NCBI GenBank assembly: GCA_963969595.1
Contig: OZ018417.1
Span: 11,348,501-11,412,500, forward strand
Length of the DNA stretch: 64,000 nt
From: Neckera pumila
Lineage: Eukaryota > Streptophyta > Bryopsida > Hypnales > Neckeraceae
Direction: 5' to 3'
Shown here: piece after piece, positions 12,093 through 24,495 of the stretch
How the letters are laid out: the number at the start of each line of letters is the position of its first letter
Position numbering within the stretch: the stretch's first letter is position 1
Notes under the pieces: generated by a model
The model's database searches: none
The model's input: the letters and a program-made list of their open reading frames with translations, nothing else
What the model was told of the DNA's origin: nothing
Translations under genes and position numbers: made by a program

Positions 12093-13400
12093 TGTGGTTT
12101 AAGGCTTTGGCCTTTAGAGATACTATTCATAAACACAACAAAGTTCAATCCTTTGTTTTATTCTCGCATTTATAAAATTTTGCATCTGTTTCGTTTTCAA
12201 TTTATCATGGATTTCTAACATAGAAATTAGTCGGTTTCAACTACAGACATCTATTGAGGGTGCTTGGGTGGTTGCATTTGCGAGAAACACTTGTCCATTT
12301 TTTTGTCCTTTTGGCTTCAGACAGGTGGTTTTTTGGTTGTAACTTTTGTGGTGTATGTCCAGTGTACATGAAATTTGAAATGAAGGTAGATGTGCTAGTT
12401 GTAGATTTTGTAGTCTTTTTGCATTTTTTGAAAATTCATTTATTACTTTTAGAAAGCCCCCCAATTGGATGTCTATTTTTTCCATTTGGAGGGGATTTAG
12501 TTCTATTTTCAACCTGAAAATGCAAATTCAAAGCTAAAATTGGGAAAGTAGTTGTTGTACTAAGATTGTACATAGTGATGACGAGGTTTTATGCAAATTC
12601 TGACATGTGTGGCGTGCACATGGGCTCAAAATGTATGTCCTTTGCACAAAGACTAGAATGAGAAAAAAAAAATCCTCTTAGAAGTATTTGGTTTAATTCA
12701 AGCACATCAAAGTTTAGAAAAAGGACCTCTTTGAATTCATTATTAATGATTTTTCTGAAATTATTAAAAATCAAAATTTTCATGTACTTATTTTCTGCTA
12801 ATTTCTAGTCCTCCGGCTTTGTAGTAGTCCATAGCAATCAACAATAGTGCATAGTACTACATAGATTTTTTAATTTATTTTTAATGATTCTTCATAAGTT
12901 TTGATGATTTTTTATTAATTTGTTAATTTCATTTTCATTTCTTTTTTAATATTTCAAAATGATTTTTAGTTATTTTTCTAAATTTTTTAATGATTTTTAA
13001 ATTCATCTTTAATAAAATTTTAATTCCTTTTTGTGACTTAAATTACATTGCTCCCACTTAGTACTTGTAATACTTACAGCAGTAGCAGTTCTATGGCAAG
13101 AAACAATACTTTTGAGACAAAAACATTAAGTGTTTTTTCACTTTCTTGCAACATCTCTTCATCTTTTGTATGTTTATAAGCCAAGTGAACTAATTGTTTG
13201 TTTGTTTGCATGCATGGGCAAAGGTGAAGCTGAGTCTTGTAGTCCTGAAAACATTGCAGTTGAAACTACTTGAAGACTCAATCTTGCATCTTGATATTTA
13301 CATCCTGGCCTTATTTTTCACTTTTTGCTCATTAAACTACAAGTTGCTTTCAAATGACTTTGATAATGTTGTAGAGTTGACAGCTTTGTTTCTTGTGAAA
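12093..13400. other. Shared duplication DNA, no gene
   Basis: Aligns with 30526-31800 in unit B. Open frames of 60-90 codons occur on both strands around 12240-12780 and 13194-13415. They are not conserved in frame between the two units, so I do not call genes. Confidence 0.5.
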
Positions 13401-13539
13401 AAGTCTTCTATATAACATAGCTTTACAAATATTTGTCTTTATGAAAGTCTGGATTCTTTTTCTTTTTTTTTTGACACAAACAAAGGCTGGATTCTTGTTT
13501 ATGTTTCGGTAAGTGAAGCCCTAAATAGGGATGTATCTA

Positions 13540-16300
13540 TATTAGTCTTGTATGACGACCTTCTCAGACGTGGTGAGTCTCTGTCTTCACTTACTTGAAA
13601 CTTGACCTGGATAACAATAAAACCAAGCATGTTGCGTGTCTAATGGTCCTCTCATGAACTCTGAATCTAGGAAAAACCAAACAGCTGGCTACATAACCTG
13701 GTTGCCCTTATGACCCACCTCCTTTACCATCACAAGCTGTGCAACTAGTGGTCTCCGTCATTCCAGGTTCCCTAGTGCACAACTTCGTGCAAGTCACTGC
13801 AAACTTTAGATAAAATTGCTTTATATAGTGATCAAGACGATGAAGGTCAACACACGCCGCTTCTATTTATCTATAAATGACACTTGACCTCTCCCATAGG
13901 ACATCCATCACAATGATTGCCATTGAGGATAAAGATAAAGGACTGGATCGACTTCGAGAAGCCCACAGTGATCTTGTACAACTCAACAAGCGACATGACA
14001 AACTCGAATTGAACAAGTTTGTCAAAAATGCTTCAATTAGGGCTTGTCAATCCTCATGAGAACTGATTTGACTTGCCTACCATTACGGACTTATCTATAG
14101 TATGTCTACCCTGTTAGCTTCCCCACTTCATCCAATGAAAGCAAATTGAGTGAAACTAGTTTAACATCGACCTTGCACACAAAGCTGCCATCGAGGATCT
14201 TTCAAAAACCCTTCGGACTACCCAATCTGAAAAAGAGATGGCTTCACTTGAAAATTCCAGTAAGGGCCCTGCTATTCCTTTCCTGCCTTTTTGTCCTATT
14301 GAGGATCAACTAGCATCCAAAGCATTCAGAACCTGGTGCTTGAATAACATCAGCCTCCTAGACCTTATTTCCACTCCCATGTGGAAATTATGGGATAATC
14401 TTGTAGAACTCGAGGTTTCTAGTTGTGAGGAAAAAGCTCTGAGTTGTATTAGCCTCCTTGAGAAGCCGGCAAAATTGATCAATGCTTTTCCAATAGCACT
14501 ATATAACCGTCGATCACAGATGTACCATAGCAGAGATCAATTCAATATCCGCGTTTAGTTGGATGTGCTCACTTGTGCTCCTAGACAACCCTAATATACT
14601 AGTCAGTTGGGGCACTGTAGCCAGAATGCCAAAACAGGGTGCAGGGTAACATACTAATATGCTATGGTTCGACCATAGCATTTGGTTTATGATTAATAAT
14701 CTGGAGCACATTTTAACATACAACACTTATACTTCACTACCCTCCAATTCCTCCAAATACAAAGCGTTTTTGACTGTATAGCTTAAATTGCAGTGAAGAC
14801 ACAGATTATTTTCCTAGCTAACCGTTCAACGCTTGATTGGACACGGCAGCTCTGGAGCTAGCCAATGATGCTTCTTAGAAGTTCTTACAAGTTACTAGCC
14901 AAGCACTACGACGCCTGAGGAGCCAAGAGGGTGGAACGACTTTTTAAGCCTGTTGCATTTTCCATTGAGGCAGTTGCTACACCACCTCATAAACAACACA
15001 GACTAAATATGAACGTCAATGCTTCGGAGCCTCAACCAGTGCAACAATTCTCTTCTCCTGCTGGTCGTGGCTTGCCTTTTTGCAATGAAGGAAGAGGTTC
15101 TGGAAAGTACAACAGTGGAAGAGGCAATGACGATAAGAGTTCTTGATCCCCAGGTGTGTTCCAATATATAGGTTGCAACGCTCGACGCCAAGAGAGCTCA
15201 CTTGTCCCGACTAGTAGGTCGAATTTCTTGCATGGTTAGAATACTCCCGCAACCACTGCTTCCTCTGATGGTTGACGACAGAATCCATGGACCTCACCGA
15301 TGAAAGGCAAAATTTTGAATCGGGATAATGCTTGAATAATTGATGTGTGCTCTATATAGGTGCTGGACGAGATCTTATTACTATCAGTTACGGAAGAAAT
15401 AGAGTGCAACATACTCCATCTCGTAATAGCTCAGGGTTCATTAAACTTACGGCAATCGACTAGTAGAGCCTTTGAATGGCTAAATTTTTGGAAAAATATT
15501 CCATGACCTCTTGAACTTCTTCCAGTTTGACCACCTTTGTCTAGTACTTGAGGACTTGAGGACATAAGGTGTCCAAATTGCACCAAGTATGTCTGGACAC
15601 ACTCAAGCAAGCTTCCAGATCAAATAAATATGGCCTACGATTCTCAGGCCAATTTGCCAATGTGTGCTTGATATCCCAACTGTCAAAAATGAAATTCAAT
15701 GACTCTCGCAACCCCTGTTTTGTTAGGGTTTGGAAAAGGCCTCAAATAATGCTTGCGTTGTATGCATTCAACATATCCGACTACAAGGTTTGGAGAGATT
15801 GAATGGGAATGATTTCATCTCGTGTAGAAACAACAATGTTTGGACAATACCGTCTATCATCTTAGAAGCTGCAACAAAGGATCTCACGGACTTGCTCCCT
15901 GAATGCCCTCCAATACATTAATATTTTCTTGCTACTTTCAAGCAGCATATATCAAAATATCATTGGTTAACAAATGCTTTCCAAACTGTCTTTTCCAGTA
16001 TTTTGCTCACCCTCACGTCCAACGTGATTTTCGATACTGTAAGAGTATGGGCAAAACAGACTGAAACTGGATATAAAACTTTCCTGCATGTTTTGGGTCA
16101 GTGGTGCATTTGGAGGTGCCCACCTTATGTTATGAATTTCAAATAGGGTTACAACTGGTGTGAAGTGTGAAAGGGAAGGCTACTTTTGAAAGCATGGCTC
16201 TTGAACGGGCCCTTGAACCAGCAAAGTTTCGTACATCATAACCTTGGTGACAGAATTTGCTCTTGGTAGAAGACAACGAGTCCAGCAAGCTTCTAAAGAC
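13540..16300 (+). pseudogene. Decayed coding region of unknown identity (unit A)
   Basis: GC content rises here and several plus-strand fragments in changing frames look protein-like: a charged, coiled-coil-like piece at 13877-14059, a 106-codon piece at 14238-14558, and a Gly/Arg-rich piece at 14931-15146 with stops before and after. Unit B has the same fragments with different stops and frame shifts (31870-34900). A coiled coil followed by a Gly/Arg-rich tail recalls a retroelement gag protein, but I see no zinc knuckle, protease, reverse transcriptase or long terminal repeat, so the identity is open. A host gene killed before the duplication is equally possible. A minus-strand frame in unit B (33954-34226) is unrecognised. 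Confidence 0.3.
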
Positions 16301-17320
16301 GAGAACCAGGGCGGCATCTCTTTTAAACGTTTAGGGTACCCAGCTTTTCTTCCCTGAACCCTAATTGTGACCTATTTGCTTGCAGACTTTTGCCAAAAAT
16401 TTGCTTACCTATGCTTCATAATGTCCTGAAAATGGCATTGAAAAGGCATTAGTGGCCAATTTTTGAGAGCGAATCTGGGGGTGCGTTTACGTGGCTTCTC
16501 AATATATTTTGTCAAAATCAATTGAATTTTGCTGCAGAAAATAAGTTATCTGGTTTGGAAGAAAGCTAGCAACTAGCTGAGCCTGGTTGTGAATCCTTGA
16601 ATGGTCGCACTCAAGAGTTAAGTTGGAACAAAAACCAATTAATAAGTGGTCCATCGATTGTACTGCCAGTCTGAATGTGAGGTTGAAATGTCAATTTCAT
16701 TACAATATCGGGTATTCAAGACAGTCACTTTTTCAGCCTGGATCATGAATACACCTGCAATAGTCTTAGTTTGTACAGCTTTGTGCAGCTGGATGTCGCA
16801 ATCTTGACACGCCGACTGAATGGTTCCAATACAGAGAAATTCTCAGTTGAACACTGAAGTTTGTCACATCATAAGTTTATCAGAAAAATACTGAGAAAAA
16901 TGTGCAGATGGAATATGGAAACTCTATGCGGAACAAGGAAACGTGTACCGATACTCCAGATTGAAGAGAAATATTATTATTATTGACTGCCCCAATGGAA
17001 GCTTGTGGATGTGACCAGAAGTGACCGCAAATTGTGAGTATAGCTCTGTTGAAGCATCGATAGCCACAACGTCCCACCTAGAGGCAATCAAAAACTAAAC
17101 ACAAATTCCAGCACACGAGAAGTCTGCTGATACTGCTGAAGTTGCCGACCCTGATGTGGCGCATTGCAATTGGATATGCACACGAGAATTATGAGCATAC
17201 CCTTCTGCTGTCAATTTCAAGCCGCAGAGTCTTCAGATCTTGCATCGGACGAACCCTGGTAGTTCCTGTGATGAGGATTATGTCCCATAACCGGCTCGGT
17301 TGGTTCTGTAGTTCATGTAC

Positions 17321-17330
17321 TAATATATAT
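17321..17330 (+). promoter_or_regulatory. Possible TATA box of the unit A glycosyltransferase
   Basis: TAATATATAT lies about 150 bp before the start codon at 17476, a plausible core promoter position. In unit B the homologous spot is altered to TTATATCTAT at the edge of an insertion (about 37656-37665). No transcript data support it. Confidence 0.3.
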
Positions 17331-17475
17331 CCATGTTCGCCAGCACATTTCCTTGACGGTTTTTAGTTTTTCAGTTTCCTTCGGGATATACTTAAATTAT
17401 ACTCTCCAGGGAACAAGTTGAGGATACGTCGATTTGCACTTGGTTTAATTTTGGTTGATTCCAGAGAGGCTCAAG

Positions 17476-19404
17476 ATGAAGCCTGAGAATGCGAGCACAA
17501 AGTTGCACGCCGTGATTATACCGTTTCCTGCGCAAGGCCATGTCACTCCGTTCTTGCAGCTGGCGAAGAAGTTGGTTGCAGTCCATGGCTTCCGCATAAC
17601 CTTCGTCAACATCACCCACATCCATGACCGCTTCATGAAATCTAGAAGCTCTTCAGCCACGCACCCAGATCAGTAAGCAAGCTCACATCCTCGATGAACA
17701 CCTTATTAAACGTATTTCATGTACATGCTCTCGACAAGCTAGCTAGATTATTAAGCCACACGCACTAAGGACATGTATCAATACCTGCAACTATACTAGT
17801 TCTTATCATGCTCGTTCCAGGATTTTGTACACAAATCGTGCACGTCCCAGGTCATGAAATTACAGTCCTTAGGACGGGATCGATCTACGTACTTTTCCCT
17901 TTTGAATTGATATTCAAAGCGTTGTTCATTGATCAGGTCCTGAGTGAGTTCATTTTATCAATATGTTGCTGTAAATTTCAATCAGGCATGCTGAAATTGA
18001 AGAGTAAACATTCTGTGCAGCCAAGGTATTGAGTTCGTCACGGTGTCAGATGGGCTTCCAGAAGATCATCCCCGCTTACGTGACCTCACGGCCTACTTCA
18101 AAGCCACATTGGAAATGGGTCCCGTCTTTGAAGAGCTCTTCACCAATCTGCTCGAAATCACTTCAATCACCTGCGTCATCCGGGACAGAGTATTTGTTGC
18201 AGTGCATCACATCGCCAGAAGCTTGGACATCCCCGTGGTGGGATTCGTGACTTCCTCCGCCATTTCCACACACTGCAGCTACAACCTGAACGCATTCATT
18301 GCAGCAGGGATTCTCCCGATCCCAGCTCCTCCAGACGCATCCACTCCGACTATGAATGCAGGGACGCTCACGCTGGCACTGCCGCAGAGTGACGCCGAAG
18401 CGATAGCTCGCTCCGCCCGGCTCACTTGCCTTCCTGGTGGCGCTCCCACCATGAGAGTGGAGGATATCCCGACTTACTTACTCACTCACGACCTTGAGAA
18501 TTTCTTCATTCGCTTCTGTCTGGAGCATGTGAATCCGTCGCTTCATGACTCCGCTTGCGTTCTCTACAACACAACTTCAGACTTGGAGGGGGAGGTGCTG
18601 AACGCCTTGAAGGGATCCATGAATGAGAATATTTTCGGCATAGGGCCGCTGGTGTTGGACGCCGCAACTGTCAATGGAGTGGAAGAGGTTTCCTTGGCTG
18701 GCGTTGGGAGTGGGTTGTGGGAAGAGGATCCCGTGTCGCTCTCGTGGCTCGACGGACAAAAGCCGATTTCAGTGCTCTTCGTTTCGTTTGGAAGCATCGG
18801 CACGGTCTCCATGGAGCAGATGGGAGAGTTCGCGGCTGGTTTAGAGTCCAGCAACGCGGCGTTTCTGTGGGCGATCAGGCCGGATCTCATTGACGACATG
18901 TCCCAGAGCAAAGAATGTCAAACCATGTTCACGGAGTTTGCGAAACGGACACAAAACCGAGCGCTTTTGGTGCCGTGGGCGCCGCAGACTGCCGTGCTAT
19001 CGCATCCCGCCGTCGGAGCTTTTCTGACGCATTGCGGGTGGAACTCCACCATCGAGAGCATCTCCAGTGGCGTGCCGATGCTGGGTTGTCCTCGATTCGC
19101 CGACCAGAACACGAATTCGCATTACGTGGCGAGCGTTTGGAAAGTTGGTCTGGAGCTTCGACAGAGCACTGCGGCAGATGGAAATACAGTTGTTCTGAAG
19201 GAGGAAATCGCTCACAAGGTGAAGAAGATCATGGGCAACAGTGAGACAGAGGACCTAGACGTTCTGGAGATTCGGAGGAATGCTCGGAATTTGCAGATGT
19301 CCTCAAGGCAGGCCGTTTCGAATGGAGGCTCTTCGCAAGCAGCGTTCTCGCAGTTCGTGGAACTGATCACCAGCTTGAGGACCAAAGATGGCTCTAAATC
19401 GTAG
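17476..19404 (+). CDS. Family-1 UDP-glycosyltransferase, unit A copy
   Basis: Transfers a sugar, probably glucose, from UDP-sugar to a small acceptor such as a phenolic, hormone or terpenoid; expected in the cytosol. Exon 1 is 17476-17672 and exon 2 is 18021-19404, separated by a 348-bp GT-AG intron in phase 2; the product is 526 residues. The ATG at 17476 was chosen because it precedes the conserved N-terminal strand. The catalytic His is H22 in [10 protein letters not shown] and its Asp partner D121 in CVIRDR. The 44-residue PSPG donor-binding box spans residues 385-428, from WAPQ through HCGWNS to a final Gln, which usually favours UDP-glucose. No signal peptide or membrane segment. At 526 residues it is slightly long for the family (usually 450-500). 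It differs from the unit B copy at about 15 residues. The acceptor cannot be inferred. Confidence 0.95.
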
Positions 19405-19751
19405 ATTTTGGGAATGTCAAATTTTCTGGGCATGCATTTTCTATGTAATGAAATGTTTTTTTGGTGATAAAGACGATCATTGCATCATGTTAAGAGTGTT
19501 ACCTGGATTTCCTGATTTTGAGGTATTGCTAAGGTATGGGATTCTAAGGAAAGTTACTTAGCCAAGTATTCGATCTGCTATGAATCTATGATATTAACGA
19601 AGACAGTTTTCGCAGGTCCAATTTCGTCTATAAGTTAAGGACCTCCTTGAAAATAAGACCTGGAACTTCGAACTCTTCGAACTCTTCATGGAACTTCGAA
19701 CTCTTCATGTGCAGTCACAAGACTCAATGCAAATGTATCCCTGCCACTGGG

Positions 19752-20044
19752 GGTAGTCTGCTCTTAAAAGCGACCTTGCTGATTGCATTTTGGGGGAAGC
19801 AAAACTCCATGATTTCATTTTCAGTAAATTTTTGTAGGAAGAAAACTGGAATTGGCATTAATTGAAGTTATTTTAAATTTTTTGGACCTTTGTGGAATTA
19901 ATCACAAATTTTTGAAGTTGAAATACAGTGGTTGCTAAAAATGACCACTTCTTGAAATGTACACTATATTTACATTGAAGAAAGCAAAATGCACCTCTGT
20001 GTTAGAGATCACTTCCAAAGTAGGGTCTCTTTTAGAGCACCTTA
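19752..20044. mobile_element. Inverted-repeat element with GGTAGTCTGCTC ends (unit A)
   Basis: The left end GGTAGTCTGCTCTTAAAAGC is matched, imperfectly and inverted, near 20020-20044. The same block lies behind the unit B gene (40095-40598), and an independent shorter copy sits at 50456-50656. That marks it as a dispersed miniature element older than the duplication. Target duplication not resolved. Confidence 0.5.
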
Positions 20045-20107
20045 TCTTAACACCAGACTCATGGGTGTCCCATGTTCCAAAAGGAAAGATCTTTTGATAT
20101 TTGTTAA

Positions 20108-20990
20108 CCCCTAATGAACCAAGTGATTATGTTTTAGCCATTGCCCCTCTTTTTTGATTTTTTTGGTCTCAAATTTTGAATTTTTTTCTAATATAAAGTT
20201 CTTTCTAGAAAATCGATTGCATTGTAAATCCAATGGTGGTAGTTTCATCAACTTGGTCTATCACTCTGGAAAAGTGCCGTAGTGAGCAAGGGTTATTGCA
20301 TGAATGACCTTCCATTTTTGTTCCATTTTGCCTAGTACTCCCACTACTATGAGCTTTTGCACACAAATTTTTAAAAATAAAATAAAATATGGATAATTAG
20401 TAAGACACTGAAAATAGCATATCACCAAAATTTCAGACCTAAGAAAATTCTAGGTAAAAAGTTATTTACAAAAAAGAAGAGCTGAAATTTTCAAGAAAAT
20501 ACATACTTTGACGTTTTAATTTGTAGAAAATAGGGAAAATAATTTTTAAAAAAACTGAAAAATACCATTTGGGAAGACTTCATGATAAAGAGATTTCACC
20601 AAAAAAATAATGTTGAAACCATCTTAAGTGCTCAGAACTGCACGCGCAAGGAAGTCCTCTCTATATGGACATAGAGGATATAAAATAAAATATTTTTAAA
20701 TGCCCTTGGTAGAAATATGACTTCCTACTATGGAAATAGACCATAGAAATTTCAGCTCCAAATCATTAAATTTGGGTACTCCTTACGTAGTAAAAACCCT
20801 AAAACTCAAAACGTGACAAATTAGTTTAAATGATTTTTAAATATAAAATGATTTTTGCAAATTTTTGCAAATTATGAAATATGATTAAACTCATAAGAAG
20901 AATCTCCACTAAAAATTTCAAGTTCATATGAGTCATGCTTCTAAAGTTATTGCAAAATGAAGCTTCAGCACTACATTTGTGACAATGTTT
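20108..20990. repeat. Old TTAA-type end plus dispersed repeat
   Basis: TTAA at 20104-20107 is followed by CCCCTAATGAACC, a diverged form of the TTAA-family end. The same junction is present in unit B (TTAA 40657-40660), so it predates the duplication. No matching right end was found. The part from about 20440 to 20960 resembles 6140-6610. No gene seen. Confidence 0.4.
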
Positions 20991-20999
20991 CAGTACCGG

Positions 21000-21268
21000 T
21001 CTTTCATGCAATCACCCGCAGTTAGATAAGTTGACTACTCACCAAAACAGTCAGATTTTGTAATTTTTATCTTTTTTATTTTTTTATTTTTAAACTTCTT
21101 TTTAAGATTAAAATTTATTTATTTATTTATAATAAATTTTAAACTCTTAAAATTCGGTACACCACTACCACCACAATTTCAACTGGGCGGGAATGGGAGA
21201 AAGATGATTTTTTCAACCCCCCAAAAACAAATTTCAAGGTACTCCGGAGGCCTAAAATTTTGTCTAAT
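21000..21268 (+). mobile_element. CATTAG-type element remnant
   Basis: Carries the family's internal block TTGACTACTCACC near 21031, the block before the right end (CAATTTCAACTGGG near 21173), and a right end GGCCTAAAATTTTGTCTAAT. The left end is lost or too diverged to place. Absent from unit B. Confidence 0.5.
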
Positions 21269-21284
21269 ATGTGCCCTTTCTTGT

Positions 21285-21830
21285 TTTTCTTACAAACCCT
21301 ACTCTCATTTTGGTGCCCATGCACCGTGCATTGCAAGCTCCACCCAAAATGGAATGAAAAATGACCAAAATGACTTGAAATTTTAAATGGACCTTCTCAA
21401 CTCTCTTGTCTTTCACAAAAGGTCATCATTTCAAATTATTCTCGAAGATATGCTCCTCCAAAGTGCACTACTTTGTTTTTCCATTGACCCAAATAAAACT
21501 TCAAATTGAAATATCCACTAATAAAACTGTGCATTCATATAATCTCAAATTTTTTGAGGTACTCACTCTCAATGTGAACTACAAGATCCTATGGTTACAT
21601 TCTATCCAGTCTCAAGAAAAAATGAGCAAACCTTTTGCTCAAGTTCTTGGCAGTTTTGGTACCTTGGGTCATTACGGATTATCAAAGGCAAAATTTCTAG
21701 AAATTCAAGCTTTTTCAGATGGCGCCTGGAGCCTCAATTAATAGAGGTTTTTGCACTTGAATGTCTTCAATTTTGGAGCTCTGAAACATGCAGTTTTAAC
21801 AAACATGAACATTAGTTAAAATGTCATTAA
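21285..21830. other. Shared duplication DNA, no gene
   Basis: Aligns with 41900-42360 of unit B, extending the duplication beyond the glycosyltransferase 3' flank. An open frame of 111 codons at 21406-21741 is broken in unit B and has no recognisable motif, so it is not called a gene. Confidence 0.5.
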
Positions 21831-21921
21831 TTGGAAGTTAATTTGGTCCACTCAGAGCAGCAAATTTATCCATCAGACTGATCAACGATTCAACAGAAAT
21901 GCAGGAGTCACTGCCTGGAAT

Positions 21922-22595
21922 ATAGTCTGCACGTATCTGCCTTGACGTCACCAGCGAAGAACTAGAGGATAATATCTTTTGGAGCTGTCTTTTGAGCGCA
22001 TAGTGAGGGACAGCGCTCAAAAGACACCCAATTTAATTTATTTTTTTAATTATCAAACCCACCCCCACCAACCCAAGAAGACACCCAATTAAATTTATTT
22101 TTTTAAATTATCAAACCCACCCCCACCCACCCAACCCAAGTCCTAATCCCAACCCTAATTTCAATCCTAATCCCAACCCTGACCCCCCTCCCCCCTCTTG
22201 TAATTGACATTGACAATGTAATTGACAATCGATATGGGATTGATTCAATATCCAATACCATATCCAATATCCATATACTATACAATATCTATATTTGTAT
22301 TTATGTCAGTATCCAATATCTGTAGTTGTATATGATATTATTACATATCCATATACGGTATTGTACCTATATTCAGTATTCATTTCATATCCGTATTCAT
22401 TTGGACTACTAAGATTAAATCTCATAAGATCAACGGCTTGTAATTTTTAGAGAAATCAATGGCAATTTTGAGGGTAAAGAATTTTTCTTAAAAACAATCA
22501 CCAGCCTTAAATTTTTTTAGGGGGGGGGCAACTAATACAATCACTCCTGTAAACACAGAAGATAGTCTGCACGTATCTGCCTTGACGTCACCAGC
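21922..22595. repeat. Compound structure bounded by identical 34-bp direct repeats
   Basis: Positions 21922-21955 and 22562-22595 are identical over 34 bp and contain the palindrome TGACGTCA. Between them, in order, are: a hairpin with arms GTCTTTTGAGCGC and GCGCTCAAAAGAC around 21989-22024; a roughly 57-bp unit repeated twice (about 22022-22135) that includes AAACCCACCCCCAC; a telomere-like degenerate CCTAA/CCCAA tract (22140-22190); and many TATCCA-type words (22230-22400). The whole block is missing from unit B. No coding sequence. Confidence 0.65.
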
Positions 22596-22892
22596 TAGAA
22601 ACAAGTTATCTTGCTAGGTACAACAGAGAAGCCAAAAACCTCATTCCTTAATATGAGCATTTCAAATCCTTAGTGCGAGCTACAATAGGTTATTATGAGT
22701 CCTTTGGTTTTAAAGCTCTGAAAGCTTAGTCTTAAACATTTCTAAGTGATCTAATAATTAATTGCATTAACAAGGTGTCCAGAAAGATATATCAATATGA
22801 GCATCTTTGTCAATTTTGCTAATCTGGCAAGATTCTGGGCACCAATATATTGTGACATTCAGCAGCAGAAAGCTGTAAAGGCAAGCTAGGGC

Positions 22893-23040
22893 TGATATAA
22901 GGTAGTATGCTCTTAAAGTGACCATTTAAGCCTACCTAACTCATCATTGACAATAGAACATACTTCAAGCAACATGTCAGTCCTTCCTAGATAGGGGTCG
23001 CAATTAGAACACGGTTGGTTTTAGGTGTAGTTACCTTAGA
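22893..23040. mobile_element. Short insertion private to unit A
   Basis: Unit B runs 'gctagggcta|atttacg' straight through, where unit A has about 148 extra bp bounded by AAGGTAGTATGC and, inverted, TAGTTACCTTA. A related inverted pair bounds 45304-45663. Probably a small inverted-repeat element; target duplication unclear. Confidence 0.45.
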
Positions 23041-23400
23041 TTTACGTTTCAGGCAGCACACTTTGTGAAAATACCAAAACCATGGATCCGACAATTTAAC
23101 AAAATGGATGATCATGGCAATATTTCAAGGAAATTGCACTTGTTCAAATGCCTGTCGCAACCTCTATTCTTGTTGTTTTGAATCCTGAGAAATGGAATGT
23201 CACAATTTTTGGCTTTTTTGAAAACGGCAGATTGGTCAATTGACCTCATGCATACTAAGCCAGAAAGCCGACTTTACGAGCAATCCCAAGTTCTACCAAA
23301 ATACTGGATATTTCTTTTGCAAATTAAATCAAAATCACAGGTCCTTCTGAATTCATAGTACAAGTGCTTCTGCCAGAAACAAAGTTAAGTTCAGAGTTAA

Positions 23401-24322
23401 TCCCTAAAGTTTCATGACTATGTAATCACCAAAAATGCTCCAAAACTGCCATTTCTAATACAACTACCAAATTTTTGGAATTTTTTTTTTTTGACACATG
23501 TAACCGTAGGATCTTGTAGTATGATATTTTGAAAACATGTGGTAAAGATTTCAGAAAATTCCACCGTGTGGATCATAAGATATAAGCATTCAAAGTCTTG
23601 AAAACCATTTTTTCAATCCTACGACAAATTGGGCAGCTGCACTTTGCAAGCTCACTTTTCAATGAAAAAATGCCGATAAAGGTGGTGCTTCTTTGAATTC
23701 AGTTTCCTAAACAAGTTATCTATATGCTTGAAAATTTTCACATCATTTGGAATTGTACAACATATAGGGAAAAAATAGTAAGTAGAAAGAAGTAGAAAAT
23801 GATTCAAAATACTAAATTGTTAAAAATTTAATCATGGAATTTAAAAATGCCAATCCCAATGGTTGTAATATTGTAGTAATCAATCTACATCCTAGGATTT
23901 TAATTTTTTCCAAAAATATTGAAAATTGAGTTAAATAAACGACTTTAAAGTTTTTTTTAGAGTAGAGAATCCGTAACTGCCCGCAGTTCAAAAACCCTCA
24001 TAAGTTTTGACTCATTGATTGAAATGGAATGACTCAAATCTTCTTAAGTATATATAAATGTAGAGAACCAATTTCAAAAAAAAAATCCGGGAAAAATGAT
24101 TTTTTCTGATCTGCCCAAATTGCCCAGTTACGAAAAAAAATAACATATTAGGTCACAACTTTTGACTCGTATTTCAAAATGTCATGAAACTTGGTACACA
24201 TGAAGATATTCCTTGCCCCCACCTTCTATCAAAATTTCAGCCTCAAATATGGATATCTCTAGTCACACATACCTGCCCAAAATTTCTATACGGCCAAAAA
24301 ACGCATGTTGGTCCTTTAGGGG
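23401..24322 (+). mobile_element. TTAA-target non-autonomous element, copy 5
   Basis: 922 bp between TTAA at 23397-23400 and TTAA at 24323-24326. The left end is TCCCTAAAG, the right end GGTCCTTTAGGGG. It belongs to the second subfamily with internal AACCGTAGGATCTTGTAGTA (near 23501) and has the same length as copy 6 (29501-30422). It lies between the two duplication units. Confidence 0.9.
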
Positions 24323-24326
24323 TTAA

Positions 24327-24495
24327 GTACAGAAATTCAATGCATAACACAAAATTGGCCACAACTTGGGCTGTTGATGTAAATTAACTTCATAACCTGT
24401 CCTTCTTGCCCCATGCACATTAGAGACCCATGAAACAATGATAACCACATGAGAATTGTTGACAAAGCATAGGGTCCAAATTTTGTGATGAAAGA
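24327..24495. other. Junction DNA between duplication units
   Basis: About 170 bp with no match to the sequence upstream of unit A. Homology starts again at the block 'gtacaattggactagact' (about 24496, compare 3102). No gene. Confidence 0.5.

Larger units (their letters stand above)
3102..23360 (+). repeat. Segmental duplication, unit A
   Basis: From about 3102 the sequence aligns collinearly, with interruptions, to unit B starting at 24496. Landmarks in both include a 'cttggcatgcaccaccaagg' block (3578 and 24660), a 'gctacttgtgcc' block (6626 and 26382), the decayed coding region, the glycosyltransferase gene and its 3' flank, and a block ending near 23360 and 42920. Interruptions are mostly mobile elements present in only one unit. 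Non-coding identity by eye is roughly 80-90 percent. The two units are direct repeats separated by about 200 bp once the TTAA element at 23401-24322 is discounted. Confidence 0.85.

Noticed and set aside
18564..19433. Long open frames on the minus strand and in the third plus frame over both glycosyltransferase exons (also 38904-39773)
   Set aside because: They are fully contained in a conserved coding exon and change only as its silent or replacement sites change; shadow frames.
22140..22200. Interstitial telomere array
   Set aside because: Only degenerate CCTAA/CCCAA variants; no run of the plant telomere unit.
21922..22595. CRISPR-like repeat pair
   Set aside because: Only two repeats, very unequal spacing, eukaryotic context.
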